Source of the DNA: Nitrospira sp.
GTDB lineage: Bacteria > Nitrospirota > Nitrospiria > Nitrospirales > Nitrospiraceae
Direction of reading: 5' to 3'
NCBI GenBank assembly: GCA_024331125.1
Contig: JANDJI010000009.1
Coordinates: forward strand, 5,001 to 58,125
Length of the DNA: 53,125 nt
The position numbers and the translations under genes are program-made. The notes below the pieces were generated by a model. It was not told the DNA's origin, searched no databases, and saw nothing but the letters and a program-made list of their open reading frames with translations. Within the stretch, counting starts at the first letter, position 1, and each line of letters begins with the position of its first letter. This document shows positions 25,263 through 34,166 of the stretch, in pieces.

Positions 25263-26288
25263 CTACAAGGCACTCCTGAGGTACGGTACTCCCGCAGGTT
25301 GCCGACCTCCTCCGGCCGGCTCCAAGCTGACGGAAAAAGCCTTCGCGCCGGAAAAATCGGGGACGGATTGAACGAACAGATGGGAGGTTTCTCCTTTGCC
25401 GACACGAAAGGCGCCGGCACTGACGGGTTTCTCGTTCAGGAGCCAGAGTCGATACTCCGTTCCGGTCGGACACGCGGGAAGATTCAGCGTGTACAGCCAG
25501 GCTTTCCGGGTTTGGTGATCATAGAGGAAGATCCCTGATGCGTCGCCGGCTGCTTCCGTCCCGGCCAGGACGGCGGCTTTAATGGTCGGTGTGCGCAAGA
25601 GCACGGCCAACTCGTCTTCGAGCGTGCGAGCGCGGCGTTTCTCGTACTGATCGAGTCGGTTCTTGAGAACGTCCAATTCGGCTTCGCGCTGAATCAGTTG
25701 ATCTTTGAGCTCCGCCGCATCGGCCAGGGAGCGTTGCAGTTCCTCGCGCGCGCGAATCAGGGATTGCTCGCGCTCTTCGAGCCGGCGTTGCAACTCGGCC
25801 GATTGAGAGGCGGCGGAAGCGGCTTGCGCCTTCCACTGCGTTAACGCGACCGAGTCGTCCGTCACGTGCGAATCATGGGCGATCCACGCCATAGCGACGC
25901 TTCCGGCGACGGCCGCGGCGACGGCCGATCCGACGATCCATCTCGGCACACCGTTCATCCATGCGATTGTGGAGCGGGAATCCGGTTGAGACACGTGCTC
26001 CATCCATTTCCCCGGCCCGAGGCGCGGGAGATCCGACGTGTGTCCCATCGTGTCATGGCCGGCCGCGGACGCCCGCGCCGCCATGATGGAGGCTTTCAAT
26101 AAGCGGGGCGGGGCGACGAGGTCCAAGCCGAACGGAAGGGCGGCCGCCACGGCCTGAAATTCCCGGAGCGCCGAATGACAAGAAGGGCAACCGGACAGCA
26201 GGTGAGCGTCGAGCACTTGTCGCTCGCTTCGTTCCAGCGCACCGATCGCGTACAGCGGAATCGCGTCTTCCAACTCACCGTGAGTCAT
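25263..26288 (-). CDS. Anti-sigma factor, RskA-like, with zinc-finger-like N-terminus
   Basis: The protein has 341 residues. The N-terminal domain has a His29/Cys34/Cys37 set (AHLLSGCPSC), a variant spacing of the usual zinc anti-sigma motif HxxxCxxC. One membrane helix lies near residues 115-137 (WIVGSAVAAAVAGSVAMAWIA). A long coiled coil follows (about 150-220, heptads rich in Leu/Glu/Arg), then a C-terminal RskA-type domain containing LYTLNLPACPTGTEYRLWLL. It overlaps the ECF sigma gene by four bases (ATGA). It probably holds that sigma factor at the membrane until an envelope signal releases it. Confidence 0.87.
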   Translation of the reverse strand: MTHGELEDAIPLYAIGALERSERQVLDAHLLSGCPSCHSALREFQAVAAALPFGLDLVAPPRLLKASIMAARASAAGHDTMGHTSDLPRLGPGKWMEHVSQPDSRSTIAWMNGVPRWIVGSAVAAAVAGSVAMAWIAHDSHVTDDSVALTQWKAQAASAASQSAELQRRLEEREQSLIRAREELQRSLADAAELKDQLIQREAELDVLKNRLDQYEKRRARTLEDELAVLLRTPTIKAAVLAGTEAAGDASGIFLYDHQTRKAWLYTLNLPACPTGTEYRLWLLNEKPVSAGAFRVGKGETSHLFVQSVPDFSGAKAFSVSLEPAGGGRQPAGVPYLRSAL

Positions 26289-26890
26289 GAACGGGTATTG
26301 CGCTCCTCGTCTTTCTGCAGGGCTTCCCGCAGTTTGATCATGGCGAGCTTGATGCGGGTCTTCACGGTTTCGGGGGGGTGATTGAGCCTGGAGGAAATGC
26401 CCGTGTAAGAGAGACCGCCATAATAGGCCATTTCAACGGCTTCCCGTTGCGCCGACGGCAGACCGGCCGCCGCGTCCAGGATCAATCGTCGGAGTTCGTG
26501 GTCGGCCTGTGCGTCGAAGGAGCCGGAAGGTTGATCCGCCGCCCGTTCCGCCGTCGAGCCGTTCGGCAGGTTGGCGGGCCGGCGCTTGGCTCTGACGCTT
26601 CCCGCTCGCAGTCGGTCGACGGCGCGGTTGCGAGTCAACGTGATCAACCAAGCGATAGGCGTGCCGCGGCCTACATCGTATCGCGCCGACTTTTTCCAGA
26701 TTCCAAGATAGATCTCTTGCAACAGGTCGGCCGCTTCCTCGCGGTTTCCCAAAATTCTGAGCGCGAGGCTGTAAAGAAGCGTGCCGGACAGATCATAGAG
26801 GAGAGAGAAGGCCTGATGCTCGCCCTTCATCACTCGGGACAGCAGAGCGGGCTCGATGGTTGAGACGGCTCGTTCCGGATCTTGGCGCAT
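26285..26890 (-). CDS. ECF-type RNA polymerase sigma factor
   Basis: I chose ATG 26890 (201 residues); the longer frame to 26980 adds a basic tail unlike the family. Region 2 is LYDLSGTLLYSLALRILGNREEAADLLQEIYLGIWKK plus YDVGRGTPIAWLITLTRNRAVDRLR. Region 4 is LPSAQREAVEMAYYGGLSYTGISSRLNHPPETVKTRIKLAMIKLREAL. This arrangement is that of SigK-type ECF factors paired with RskA anti-sigmas, which is exactly the downstream gene. It directs RNA polymerase to stress promoters. Autoregulation is likely, but no promoter motif was mapped. Confidence 0.93.
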   Translation of the reverse strand: MRQDPERAVSTIEPALLSRVMKGEHQAFSLLYDLSGTLLYSLALRILGNREEAADLLQEIYLGIWKKSARYDVGRGTPIAWLITLTRNRAVDRLRAGSVRAKRRPANLPNGSTAERAADQPSGSFDAQADHELRRLILDAAAGLPSAQREAVEMAYYGGLSYTGISSRLNHPPETVKTRIKLAMIKLREALQKDEERNTRS

Positions 26891-26990
26891 AAGCGACGTA
26901 TGAGAAGCCCGACGCTTCCTTCGTCGAGCACGCGCCGTTACTATAGCATTGTTTCTCCGTTCGACGAATGAAACGGGCAATCCGTGCGTA

Positions 26991-28073
26991 TCACAAAAAC
27001 GTCGCCAACAATTCGGCGGCGTCCTCCGCCCCGCTCATCGCGGGCGGGGGAAAAGGCGGGGGGAGCAGAGCGACGGCGGAATCGAGCGCGGCCACCCACC
27101 GGCCGGCGGCGAAATCCTGCCGCGACAACTCGATCCCTCGCCCGTGCCGGTGAAGGAACTCCACCAACGGTTGCTCGTCGGCGAAATTGTATCGGCGGAT
27201 ATAAACGAGCGGAATGCCCAGCGCCACGGCTTCGACTACCGTTCCGTATCCCGGCTTCGTCATGATGACGTCCGCGGAGGCCAGCAGTTCTTTGAAGGAA
27301 AAAGGCAGCGAGCGGGTTGAGACAAATCGTCTATCGCCGCGAGGAACCGAGCCGTCGAAGAGGAACCGATACCCGGTCGCGGCGCGCAAAGATTCAAACG
27401 GAAGAGTCGCCAGCGGGATGCCGCCGAATCCGACCAGCACCGTCCGCTCTCCGGGAGCGAGCCGAAGGCGCGCCGCGAGTCGATCGCGGGCGGGGGAGGC
27501 GGGCTCCGCGATCGGACCGATGTCGAGCAGCCGCTGAAAACCGGCGACGACGGGCGCCGGCGTGATGCGGAGCGCGAGGTCGGCATGGGCGTAGGCTTGG
27601 CGGATTGCCTGCAGCAACGCCTCATGGGGAATCTCCGGCGAAGGCGCGAATGCCGCAAGCACCAGATCCCACGTAAAATTCATGAGCGCGACGGTGGGAA
27701 TGCCGGCCTCCGCTCCGGCTGCGACGGCCAAGTAAGGTGTGTCGGCCAGGATCAGATCGGGGCGGGCGTCGAGGATGGCGGACACTTCGGCCCGCAGTCG
27801 TTCTTCCCAGGTCAGATGAAAGCGGTGGTGCGCCCGCCACGTTGCCGCCGTATCGATCGACAGCGGTCCCTCTTGAATGCAGCCGACATCTTGTTGCACG
27901 GGTTGAACATCGAAGGGAACCGCAAGCCGGTTTGTGAAAAACGAAGGAGGAATCGTGGTTCGAAGCAGCACTCGGAGACCGGGAACGAGCCGCCCCAACG
28001 CATGAAGAACCGGAACAACCTGCGCGGCGTGGCCGAATCCATGGGCTGAGATCGCGGCCCAGATCAGCGGCAT
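26991..28073 (-). CDS. GT1/MurG-like glycosyltransferase
   Basis: This 360-residue protein opens LIWAAISAHGFGHAAQVVPVLHALGRL, the Gly/His-rich N-terminus of GT-B enzymes that process oligosaccharides. The C-terminal nucleotide-sugar site has VLVGFGGIP, LASADVIMTKPGYGTVVEAVALGIPLVYI, and the E-Q of FADEQPLVEFL. It resembles MGT-type and hypothetical lipid or teichoic glycosyltransferases. Acceptor and sugar cannot be deduced. It stands alone between the sigma/anti-sigma pair and a small hypothetical gene. Confidence 0.83.
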   Translation of the reverse strand: MPLIWAAISAHGFGHAAQVVPVLHALGRLVPGLRVLLRTTIPPSFFTNRLAVPFDVQPVQQDVGCIQEGPLSIDTAATWRAHHRFHLTWEERLRAEVSAILDARPDLILADTPYLAVAAGAEAGIPTVALMNFTWDLVLAAFAPSPEIPHEALLQAIRQAYAHADLALRITPAPVVAGFQRLLDIGPIAEPASPARDRLAARLRLAPGERTVLVGFGGIPLATLPFESLRAATGYRFLFDGSVPRGDRRFVSTRSLPFSFKELLASADVIMTKPGYGTVVEAVALGIPLVYIRRYNFADEQPLVEFLHRHGRGIELSRQDFAAGRWVAALDSAVALLPPPFPPPAMSGAEDAAELLATFL

Positions 28074-28167
28074 CGGAAAGAAGGATGCTCAAACGACAGG
28101 CGACCAGCGAGCCAATTCGGGGGAAGAAGCGAAGCCGAAGGCGCTGGTCCCTTGAGGATCGGCACGG

Positions 28168-28368
28168 TCAACTGTTCGAGTGGTCGGATTCCATGGGAGC
28201 GATGTTGTACAACAGCTCAAGGTCGAAATCGTCCACCAGCTCGTTGAATGCGCCGGCACCCATGTCGGAGCGGACCTCGGCCATGACGAGATCGATGGCG
28301 GGGGCGGCATGTTGTCCGAACTGAGTGATGGCCCATTCGATGCGTTGTCGAGCCTCGGCGAGAGTCAT
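28168..28368 (-). CDS. Small conserved-looking hypothetical protein
   Basis: ATG 28368, preceded by AAAGGAGCC, gives 66 residues: MTLAEARQRIEWAITQFGQ, then HAAPAIDLVMAEVRSDMGAGAFNELVDDFDLELL. It is acidic and helical, with no signal peptide or membrane helix. The longer frame to 28401 adds eleven residues. I do not recognise the family. A strong ribosome site and lack of overlap with other genes support it being real. It sits between a glycosyltransferase and an envelope lipoprotein gene, without evidence for shared transcription. Confidence 0.62.
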   Translation of the reverse strand: MTLAEARQRIEWAITQFGQHAAPAIDLVMAEVRSDMGAGAFNELVDDFDLELLYNIAPMESDHSNS

Positions 28369-28469
28369 GACGGCTCCTTTCTCACGGTTGGTTTCGCGCA
28401 AAACCTCGCGCTGTTTTGCGCGCCGTCGCCGTGACCGCCGTCACTATAGCATCGAAGAGTCGGAATCCG

Positions 28470-29210
28470 CTAGGGCGCGGGGTTAATGGCGATGGGCATG
28501 GCCGGATTCTCGCCCGATCGGGAAGCCGACTTGCGAGCCCCCACGGTGACGGTGCGGATTGCCGGGGGGGATGAGGGGTGGCCGGCCAGGTACCGCTCAC
28601 TGTCCCGTACCAGTTGACGCATCAAGTCTTGCAGGCAAGTCTCCGTCACCTGTCCTTTGAGTTCGTCGAACAAAATCGGCGTGGCTCCAAAAAGATGATA
28701 GCGGGCGGTTCCGGAGGAACGGGCGTCGTAGCGACGGACATCGCCGTCCCACCGTTCGAGTTCCAGTGTGGCCTGCGCGGCGTAGCCGTAGTCGAGCTCG
28801 ATAAGCGGCGCGAGGAGAAACATCGAAGCCCCGATCAGAAATCCTTTCCAGGCTGAAGCTCCCGACCGGGGATCGATGGTCTCTTCCAGGGTCATTCGCG
28901 CGGTCACGGTTGTCTCGCTCAAGGAAGACGAGTCGCCTCCCAAGGGAATCACGGTCGAGAAGAGGCGGGTTTCTTGAACGGTGGTGAGCAGGCGGCGCTC
29001 CAAATCGGATGACGGATGCTGATGAGCGCCGTTCTGAATCACCTGGAGGCCTTCCACGACGAGGGGAACCCGTTCGTCCTTGGAAACCGTGCGCGCGAGG
29101 GGGGCTGCATCGGACGGCGTAGAGGGCGTCACGTCGATCCAGTGACCGCACCCGAGCGTCGTCATGGTGAACAGTCCCAGCATGATCCAGCCTGTCCTGT
29201 GAGCAGTCAT
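28470..29210 (-). CDS. Outer-membrane-type lipoprotein of unknown function
   Basis: The open frame is longer (to 29849) but that portion lies antisense-frame within the PagL-like gene. ATG 29210 begins MTAHRTGWIMLGLFTMTTLGC, a lipoprotein signal with lipobox TLGC. The 246-residue protein has a beta-rich middle (LSETTVTARMTLEETIDPR), a short hydrophobic patch (GFLIGASMFLLAPLIELDYGY), then AQATLELERWDG and LMRQLVRDSERYL. The patch could insert or pack against a membrane. It begins 11 bp after the PagL-like stop, so the two form an operon. No named family is recognised. Confidence 0.75.
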   Translation of the reverse strand: MTAHRTGWIMLGLFTMTTLGCGHWIDVTPSTPSDAAPLARTVSKDERVPLVVEGLQVIQNGAHQHPSSDLERRLLTTVQETRLFSTVIPLGGDSSSLSETTVTARMTLEETIDPRSGASAWKGFLIGASMFLLAPLIELDYGYAAQATLELERWDGDVRRYDARSSGTARYHLFGATPILFDELKGQVTETCLQDLMRQLVRDSERYLAGHPSSPPAIRTVTVGARKSASRSGENPAMPIAINPAP

Positions 29211-29221
29211 ACGGTGTCTCC

Positions 29222-29833
29222 TTAGAAATAGAATGAAAATCCGCAGAAGGGGAGACTCGAGTTGAGCCCCAAATTCGGATACGCGGTGCCGGCGTTGGAA
29301 ATATGATGAAATCGGTAGCCGACGTTGAAGGCCGTCTGCGGCGTGAGAAACCATGACAGGCCGACGCCGCCGGTCACGATGAAGTTGAACTCGTTGGCTT
29401 CTTCGGGAATCCGCCCGCCGAGATCGGTCCAGAACGGACCTCCGGCGAACTCCAGATAGGGGCGCAATCGATCCGTGACGATGAGGCTGTATTTGATTTT
29501 TGGCGTAAAGCCGATGCCGTGCGTCAGGATCGGTTCGCGAAATTGCAGATAGACCATTTCCGCGCCGATGGCGACCTGCCCGCGAAGCCAGCGTGGGCCG
29601 AAGGGATCGGTGAGCGTCATCATCCACGACGGCATTAGAGCAGGCCCTTGCTGTTTGGTCGTATGGTCCGTCGTCAGCCGATGGGGCAGCAGATACCCGG
29701 CGGTGAGACCGACTTCCTGTGTGCCGATCGTGATGCGGGGAGCATCCGGAGATGGGTCTGCGCCCTGCGCCGGTGGAGCAGTCAGACAGGCCCCGACGAT
29801 GATCATGAAAAACGCTCGGATACGAAACGGCAT
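29222..29833 (-). CDS. pagL: PagL-like lipid A 3-O-deacylase / acyloxyacyl hydrolase family protein
   Basis: From ATG 29833 the protein has 203 residues: signal peptide (FFMIIVGACLTAPPAQGA) followed by beta strands (GQVAIGAEMVYLQF, KYSLIVTDRLRPYLEFAGGPFW, NFIVTGGVGLSWFLTP) and ending FCGFSFYF. Near the C-terminus the block YRFHHISNAG carries the catalytic His-x-Ser of PagL, and Asn in NAGTAYPNLGLNS fits the family. PagL is an 8-strand outer-membrane barrel that removes an acyl chain from lipid A. The lipoprotein gene downstream is likely co-transcribed. Confidence 0.83.
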   Translation of the reverse strand: MPFRIRAFFMIIVGACLTAPPAQGADPSPDAPRITIGTQEVGLTAGYLLPHRLTTDHTTKQQGPALMPSWMMTLTDPFGPRWLRGQVAIGAEMVYLQFREPILTHGIGFTPKIKYSLIVTDRLRPYLEFAGGPFWTDLGGRIPEEANEFNFIVTGGVGLSWFLTPQTAFNVGYRFHHISNAGTAYPNLGLNSSLPFCGFSFYF

Positions 29834-30002
29834 GTGCGATCCGTGACAATCTTCTGTCGGCCGGTCCGGGTCAAAACTTGACCGTCGGCGTGACGCCATC
29901 ACGGTATCAGAGCATGACGTCCTGTCCAGGAATTCCTGAAGTTCAGCCGAACGGTCGCGGAAAGCGAGTCAATCGATCATTGGCAAAGAGCGAAGGCGCA
30001 AA

Positions 30003-30767
30003 CTATCCCGAACGGTCAAGACCGGCCAGGCGGGCGGAGTCGGCTTCCAATTCCGGAAGCCGGTACCGCCGGTCGAGCAAGACCGCTCGCTCCAGACAGC
30101 GGCGGGCTGAAATCAGGTCACGACGAGTCTCATAGACGGTGGCGAGGAGGCGAAGCACGGCGGCTTCAGCCGGTTCCTGGCCGAGCCGAATGTAATGTTC
30201 CGAGGCATTGTTGAGACAACGTTCGGCTTGAACGAGATCGCCGTGGTCGAAGAACGTTTTTCCCAGTTGGCTGTACGTGACCGCCAGCCCCTCCTCGTTG
30301 CCGACGATCCGATGGTGATCGAGCGCCCGCGCAAACGACGCGACGGCCTCGCTCCATCGGCCGTCGCGGGCCTCTTGCTGCCCCAGATTGTGATAGAGGA
30401 TGCCGAGCGCGCGATCGTCCTTCAACTTGCGCAGGAGGTCCAGCGCCTCAAGATAATAGGGGCGGGCTTTGTCCGGACGGTCGGCGCCGATCAGGAGATT
30501 GCCGAGATTGACAAGCGTGTGGGCGATGGCGTGTTGATTGCGCTCCGTCCGCTGGATGGTCAGGACTTCACGGTAGCATCGCTCCGCGCGGTCGAAGTCG
30601 TTCATCAACGCGCAGGTGTTTCCCAGGTTGCCCAACGAGTTGGCAAGCTCGCTTCGGTTGCCGGCGGCGCGGTCTTCCGCCGCCGCCGCTTCCCAGGCCT
30701 CGCGGGCACGACTCAGATCTCCGCGATGCAGAAAAATCCGAGCCCGCTGTTTGTGATCATCGCCCAT
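30003..30767 (-). CDS. Tetratricopeptide-repeat protein
   Basis: The protein has 254 residues, almost all TPR. At least six helix-turn-helix units of about 34-40 residues are visible, e.g. ANSLGNLGNTCALMNDFDRAERCYREVLTIQR, ALGILYHNLGQQEARDGRWSEAVASFARAL, and LAVTYSQLGKTFFDHGDLVQAERCLN. There is no signal peptide. TPR solenoids bind other proteins. The closest match in style is the Rapsyn/LGN-type repeat. The partner is unknown. It is monocistronic or forms a loose unit with the small gene at 30864. Confidence 0.88.
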   Translation of the reverse strand: MGDDHKQRARIFLHRGDLSRAREAWEAAAAEDRAAGNRSELANSLGNLGNTCALMNDFDRAERCYREVLTIQRTERNQHAIAHTLVNLGNLLIGADRPDKARPYYLEALDLLRKLKDDRALGILYHNLGQQEARDGRWSEAVASFARALDHHRIVGNEEGLAVTYSQLGKTFFDHGDLVQAERCLNNASEHYIRLGQEPAEAAVLRLLATVYETRRDLISARRCLERAVLLDRRYRLPELEADSARLAGLDRSG

Positions 30768-30863
30768 GCGTCATCGGCGTCAACGAGAGGCGGCGATTCC
30801 CGGCGCTCGGAGGTTCAACGCAACGTCCTTCACCCAACACGTAACCTGTGAGGCACCCCTGCG

Positions 30864-31286
30864 TCAGTCGCCCCCCTTCGGCGTGTCGCTCTGGTAGTCG
30901 ATCAGCATCTCGTCCTCTTCCTGCAATCCCAATCCCGCTCGAAAAGAGGCGCGCAATTCCGTGATCCGCTCGGTATGTAAAGGGTCGCCGGCTTTATGTG
31001 ATGCGAGATAGGCTTCGCAGAGCGCCAAACCCGTTTCGAAGTGACGGGCGTTCGTTTCTTCCGCCGCCTGTTGCCAGGTGATGTAGATGCAGAACGCCTG
31101 AAACGATCCGGCGTTCGGATAGTGATGCGCGAGCGCGAGCAAGAGTTCATAGGCCTCCCGCGCCTCCGTCCCGGCGGTGGAGGAAAATGTCTGTTCCAAC
31201 TCAACGGCCGTTTCCCAGTCCGAGCCGAGTTCCTCTTGAGACTCACGAAAGGCGTCCTGGGCGGCGAGGGCCGGATCGAAACGCAT
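30864..31286 (-). CDS. Hypothetical helical protein
   Basis: I chose ATG 31286 (140 residues beginning MRFDPALAAQDAFRESQEELG); the frame extends to 31403 with a basic, less credible start. The protein is acidic and predicted helical (ETAVELEQTFSSTAGTEAREAYELLLALAHHYPNAGSFQAF, then ARHFETGLALCEAYLASH), looking like a degenerate TPR-type protein. No family is recognised. It lies just upstream on the same strand of the TPR gene at 30003 (96-bp gap) and is divergent from the SagB-like gene. Confidence 0.65.
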   Translation of the reverse strand: MRFDPALAAQDAFRESQEELGSDWETAVELEQTFSSTAGTEAREAYELLLALAHHYPNAGSFQAFCIYITWQQAAEETNARHFETGLALCEAYLASHKAGDPLHTERITELRASFRAGLGLQEEDEMLIDYQSDTPKGGD

Positions 31287-31448
31287 GTCGGCTCGCACCC
31301 TTTCTCTAAGGCGGACTTGTCGGGAGGCTTGAGAATACCGGGAAGTCGAAAGGAGATCAATGTGTGAGGCGAGCCGTTTCAGTTTCGACCACCGAACCGC
31401 CACATTTACTTTGTCGCTTCCGCTCGCTAGACTGCCGTTCCGATTCCG

Positions 31449-33230
31449 ATGAATGCCGACGATCGATCTTCAACTTCAAGACACAAGGCCGAATCAGTAT
31501 CGGACGATGCCGTCGAGCGGGTGATCCGCTACCACGAGCGGACCAAGCATCACTATCATCGCTATGCCCGATCGCTGGGGTTTCTGGATTGGGCCAATCA
31601 GCCGGACCCCTTTCGGCGGTTTGCGGGCGCGGAGCTGATCCCGCTTCCTTTGCTGGAAGCCGATGAAGAGCCGGAATCGCCGCCCTATGAGGCGATCTAC
31701 GAGCCTGGTGCCGTTCCCCGTCGGCCGGTGACCAAACGGACGCTCTCGCGTTTCTTTGAGTTTGCCTTGGCCCTGTCGGCTTGGAAGAAGGCGGGGCAAT
31801 CCGAATGGGCCTTGCGGAGCAATCCCTCCTCCGGCAATTTGCACCCGACGGAAGGCTATGTGGTGGTGCCGTGGATCGAGGGGCTCGGTCTTGAGCCAGG
31901 GCTCTATCACTACGCCCCCAAAGAACACGGATTGGAGCGGCGCGCATCGTTCCCATCCGATCTAGTGACGGCGCTGCTCGTTCCCTTTCCCGCCGGCTCG
32001 TTCCTTGTCGGTCTCACGTCGGTGCACTGGCGGGAGGCCTGGAAATACGGAGAAAGAGCCTTCCGCTATTGCAGCCATGACGTCGGCCATGCAATCGGCA
32101 CGGCCCGCATCGCTGCTGCGACCCTCGGTTGGGGCATGGTGTTGCTGGAGGGGATGGATCAGCATACCGTCGCCTCACTGCTGGGAACCGATCGGGCCGA
32201 CGACTTTGCCGAGGCGGAGCCCGAACATCCGGACTGTCTGAGCGTCGTCTGGCCGAACACCATTGATAACAACGGCGGGATACCGGATCGGCCTTCGGTT
32301 CCCTGTGTGCTCGATCCGGCGATCGTTCGAGAATTGGCCGGATCACGATGGCATGGGAAGGCCAACCGGTTGAGCCGAGACCATGCGGTGCACTGGGACG
32401 TCATCGACGAAGCGGCGGCTGCGAGCTGGAAGGACGTAACGGAGTCGCGGTCGGTGAATCTTCCCGATTCGTTTGTGACCGATGCTTCGCGGTTGAGACA
32501 TCGAACGGGCCCCTCGGCCGGGCAGATCATCCGGCAGCGTCGAAGCGCCGTGGCCTACGACGGCAACACGTCGATTTCTGCGCCGGTCTTTTTTCGCATG
32601 TTGCAACGTGTCATGCCGCGAGGCGAGCGCTCACAATTGGAGCGGCCGATGCCGTGGGATGCCTGGCCCTATGAACCGGCGATTCATCTGCTGCTGTTCG
32701 TCCATCGGATCGACGGCTTGACGCCGGGGATCTATTTTCTCGCTCGCGACGAAAACAAATTGCCGTTCATCCGTGAATCCATCAATCCCGAGATCAACTG
32801 GGTGCCGGCGCCGGACCGTCCGGAGGATCTGCCGATTTTCTGGTTGCTCGAAGGGGACGCGCGGAGCCTGGCGGCGCAGGTCAGTTGCCATCAGGATATC
32901 GCCGGGGATAGCGCCTTTTCCTGCGGCATGGTGGCCGAGTTTGAAGGGCCGTTGCGGCGACACGGCGCATGGATGTATCCGCGGCTCTTTTGGGAGGCGG
33001 GTTTACTGGGACAGGTGCTGTATTTGGAAGCGGAGGCTGCCGGTGTGCGTGGGACCGGTATCGGCTGTTTTTTCGACGATCCCGTCCATCAAATTATCGC
33101 CGTGCAGGGGCTGAGTTTGCAGTCGCTCTATCATTTCACCATCGGCGGGCCGGTTGAAGATCGACGGCTCATGACGCTGCCGCCCTACGGACATCTTAAA
33201 CGGGAAGGACGCGAGGCGGGTCATGTTTAA
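31449..33230 (+). CDS. SagB/ThcOx-type nitroreductase-fold protein, two domains
   Basis: The protein has 593 residues, about twice a single SagB domain. The first half opens VERVIRYHERTKHHYHRYARSLGFLDWANQPDPFRRF, has the FMN-site loop RSNPSSGNLHPTEGYVV, and YHYAPKEHGLERR. The second half (from about residue 350) has QIIRQRRSAVAYDGNTSI, the typical Q-R-R-S start, then LLLFVHRIDGLTPGIYFLAR and GLSLQSLYHFTIGG. In RiPP pathways SagB-type proteins oxidise azolines to azoles with FMN. No precursor peptide or cyclodehydratase is seen here, so another oxidoreductase role is likely. It overlaps the next gene by 8 bp. Confidence 0.83.
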   Translation: MNADDRSSTSRHKAESVSDDAVERVIRYHERTKHHYHRYARSLGFLDWANQPDPFRRFAGAELIPLPLLEADEEPESPPYEAIYEPGAVPRRPVTKRTLSRFFEFALALSAWKKAGQSEWALRSNPSSGNLHPTEGYVVVPWIEGLGLEPGLYHYAPKEHGLERRASFPSDLVTALLVPFPAGSFLVGLTSVHWREAWKYGERAFRYCSHDVGHAIGTARIAAATLGWGMVLLEGMDQHTVASLLGTDRADDFAEAEPEHPDCLSVVWPNTIDNNGGIPDRPSVPCVLDPAIVRELAGSRWHGKANRLSRDHAVHWDVIDEAAAASWKDVTESRSVNLPDSFVTDASRLRHRTGPSAGQIIRQRRSAVAYDGNTSISAPVFFRMLQRVMPRGERSQLERPMPWDAWPYEPAIHLLLFVHRIDGLTPGIYFLARDENKLPFIRESINPEINWVPAPDRPEDLPIFWLLEGDARSLAAQVSCHQDIAGDSAFSCGMVAEFEGPLRRHGAWMYPRLFWEAGLLGQVLYLEAEAAGVRGTGIGCFFDDPVHQIIAVQGLSLQSLYHFTIGGPVEDRRLMTLPPYGHLKREGREAGHV

Positions 33231-34074
33231 GATCAAGAAAAAATCCGAGAAACCCAAGCCGATCGTCCTTTACAACATCGTGGAGGACTATTCCGAATTC
33301 GACGCGCCGGGCAACGTGACGGTCTGCGCGATGACGTTTCCGGAAGATCTGGAAGCCCATGCCAAGATTCTGTCGGAAAGTTACGATGTGCCGCTCGACG
33401 CGATGATGACGTTGCTCAGGGAGGGAGGGGTCTATGTGTATCCGCAGGCTGGCGGATTGTTGACGCGCGGCTTGTTTGCCTGCATCATCGATCGGACCGG
33501 CGCAAGTCCCAAACAGACCTTCGTTTTGGATCTAATGCAGTTTGCCGAGGCGGAGCAACTGTCACGGGCGCGGGGGGTGACGTTGGAGGAAGCGGCGATG
33601 CTGGTGTTTCAGCGCACTCTTCCGAAAGATCTGCAAGAGAGATTGAGATCAAAGAATCTGGGGCTGGACTATCGCACGTTGGATCATGCCGTCGCCAAGG
33701 GGGGAGACATCAAATACATCGACTTCCGCAAGGATTGGTCGCCCCATTTCAAGCGACTCTGCATCATGCCGGACGGCCGGCTCGTGGAAACCGGCGGCCT
33801 GCGGGAGTTCGCCGAGCTGCACGGGATCACGATGGAACAGGCCAAGACGCTGATCGAGCAAGGAGGCGTCCTCGAAGTGAACGGAGAAGCGCTGGCCTGT
33901 CAAATCGTGAACGGCCGGCCGGCTGTGGCGCGGTTCAGCGCGGTGAATTACGCCAAGGCCAAGCGGTTGGCGAAAGAAAAGGGACTTCATCTCATGGATG
34001 CGTTGAGCGAGGTCGGATTCAGCGATCCGGCGATGATGCGCGGGCTGGCGCGCAGGCATATGACGGGACGGTAG
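33223..34074 (+). CDS. Unknown protein co-transcribed with the SagB-like gene
   Basis: The 283-residue protein starts at ATG 33223, inside the last codons of the SagB-like gene, so translation is coupled. It begins with a basic MFKIKKKSEKPKP segment and has no membrane helix. The central region has LQERLRSKNLGLDYRTLDHAVAKGGDIKYIDF. The C-terminal half carries two similar segments, FAELHGITMEQAKTLIEQGGVLEVNG and AKRLAKEKGLHLMDALSEVGF. No family is recognised. Two copies of the E-x-x-x-x-hydrophobic helix suggest internal duplication. Its job must be linked to the SagB-like enzyme. Confidence 0.7.
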   Translation: MFKIKKKSEKPKPIVLYNIVEDYSEFDAPGNVTVCAMTFPEDLEAHAKILSESYDVPLDAMMTLLREGGVYVYPQAGGLLTRGLFACIIDRTGASPKQTFVLDLMQFAEAEQLSRARGVTLEEAAMLVFQRTLPKDLQERLRSKNLGLDYRTLDHAVAKGGDIKYIDFRKDWSPHFKRLCIMPDGRLVETGGLREFAELHGITMEQAKTLIEQGGVLEVNGEALACQIVNGRPAVARFSAVNYAKAKRLAKEKGLHLMDALSEVGFSDPAMMRGLARRHMTGR

Positions 34075-34166
34075 AAGATCGACGGTCTGCCTGTCGTCCG
34101 GTTGGAAGGGGGAAGGGGCGAGGGGAAAGGGTGTGACGTCAAACGGTCGCAGCGTGATCGATCCAA

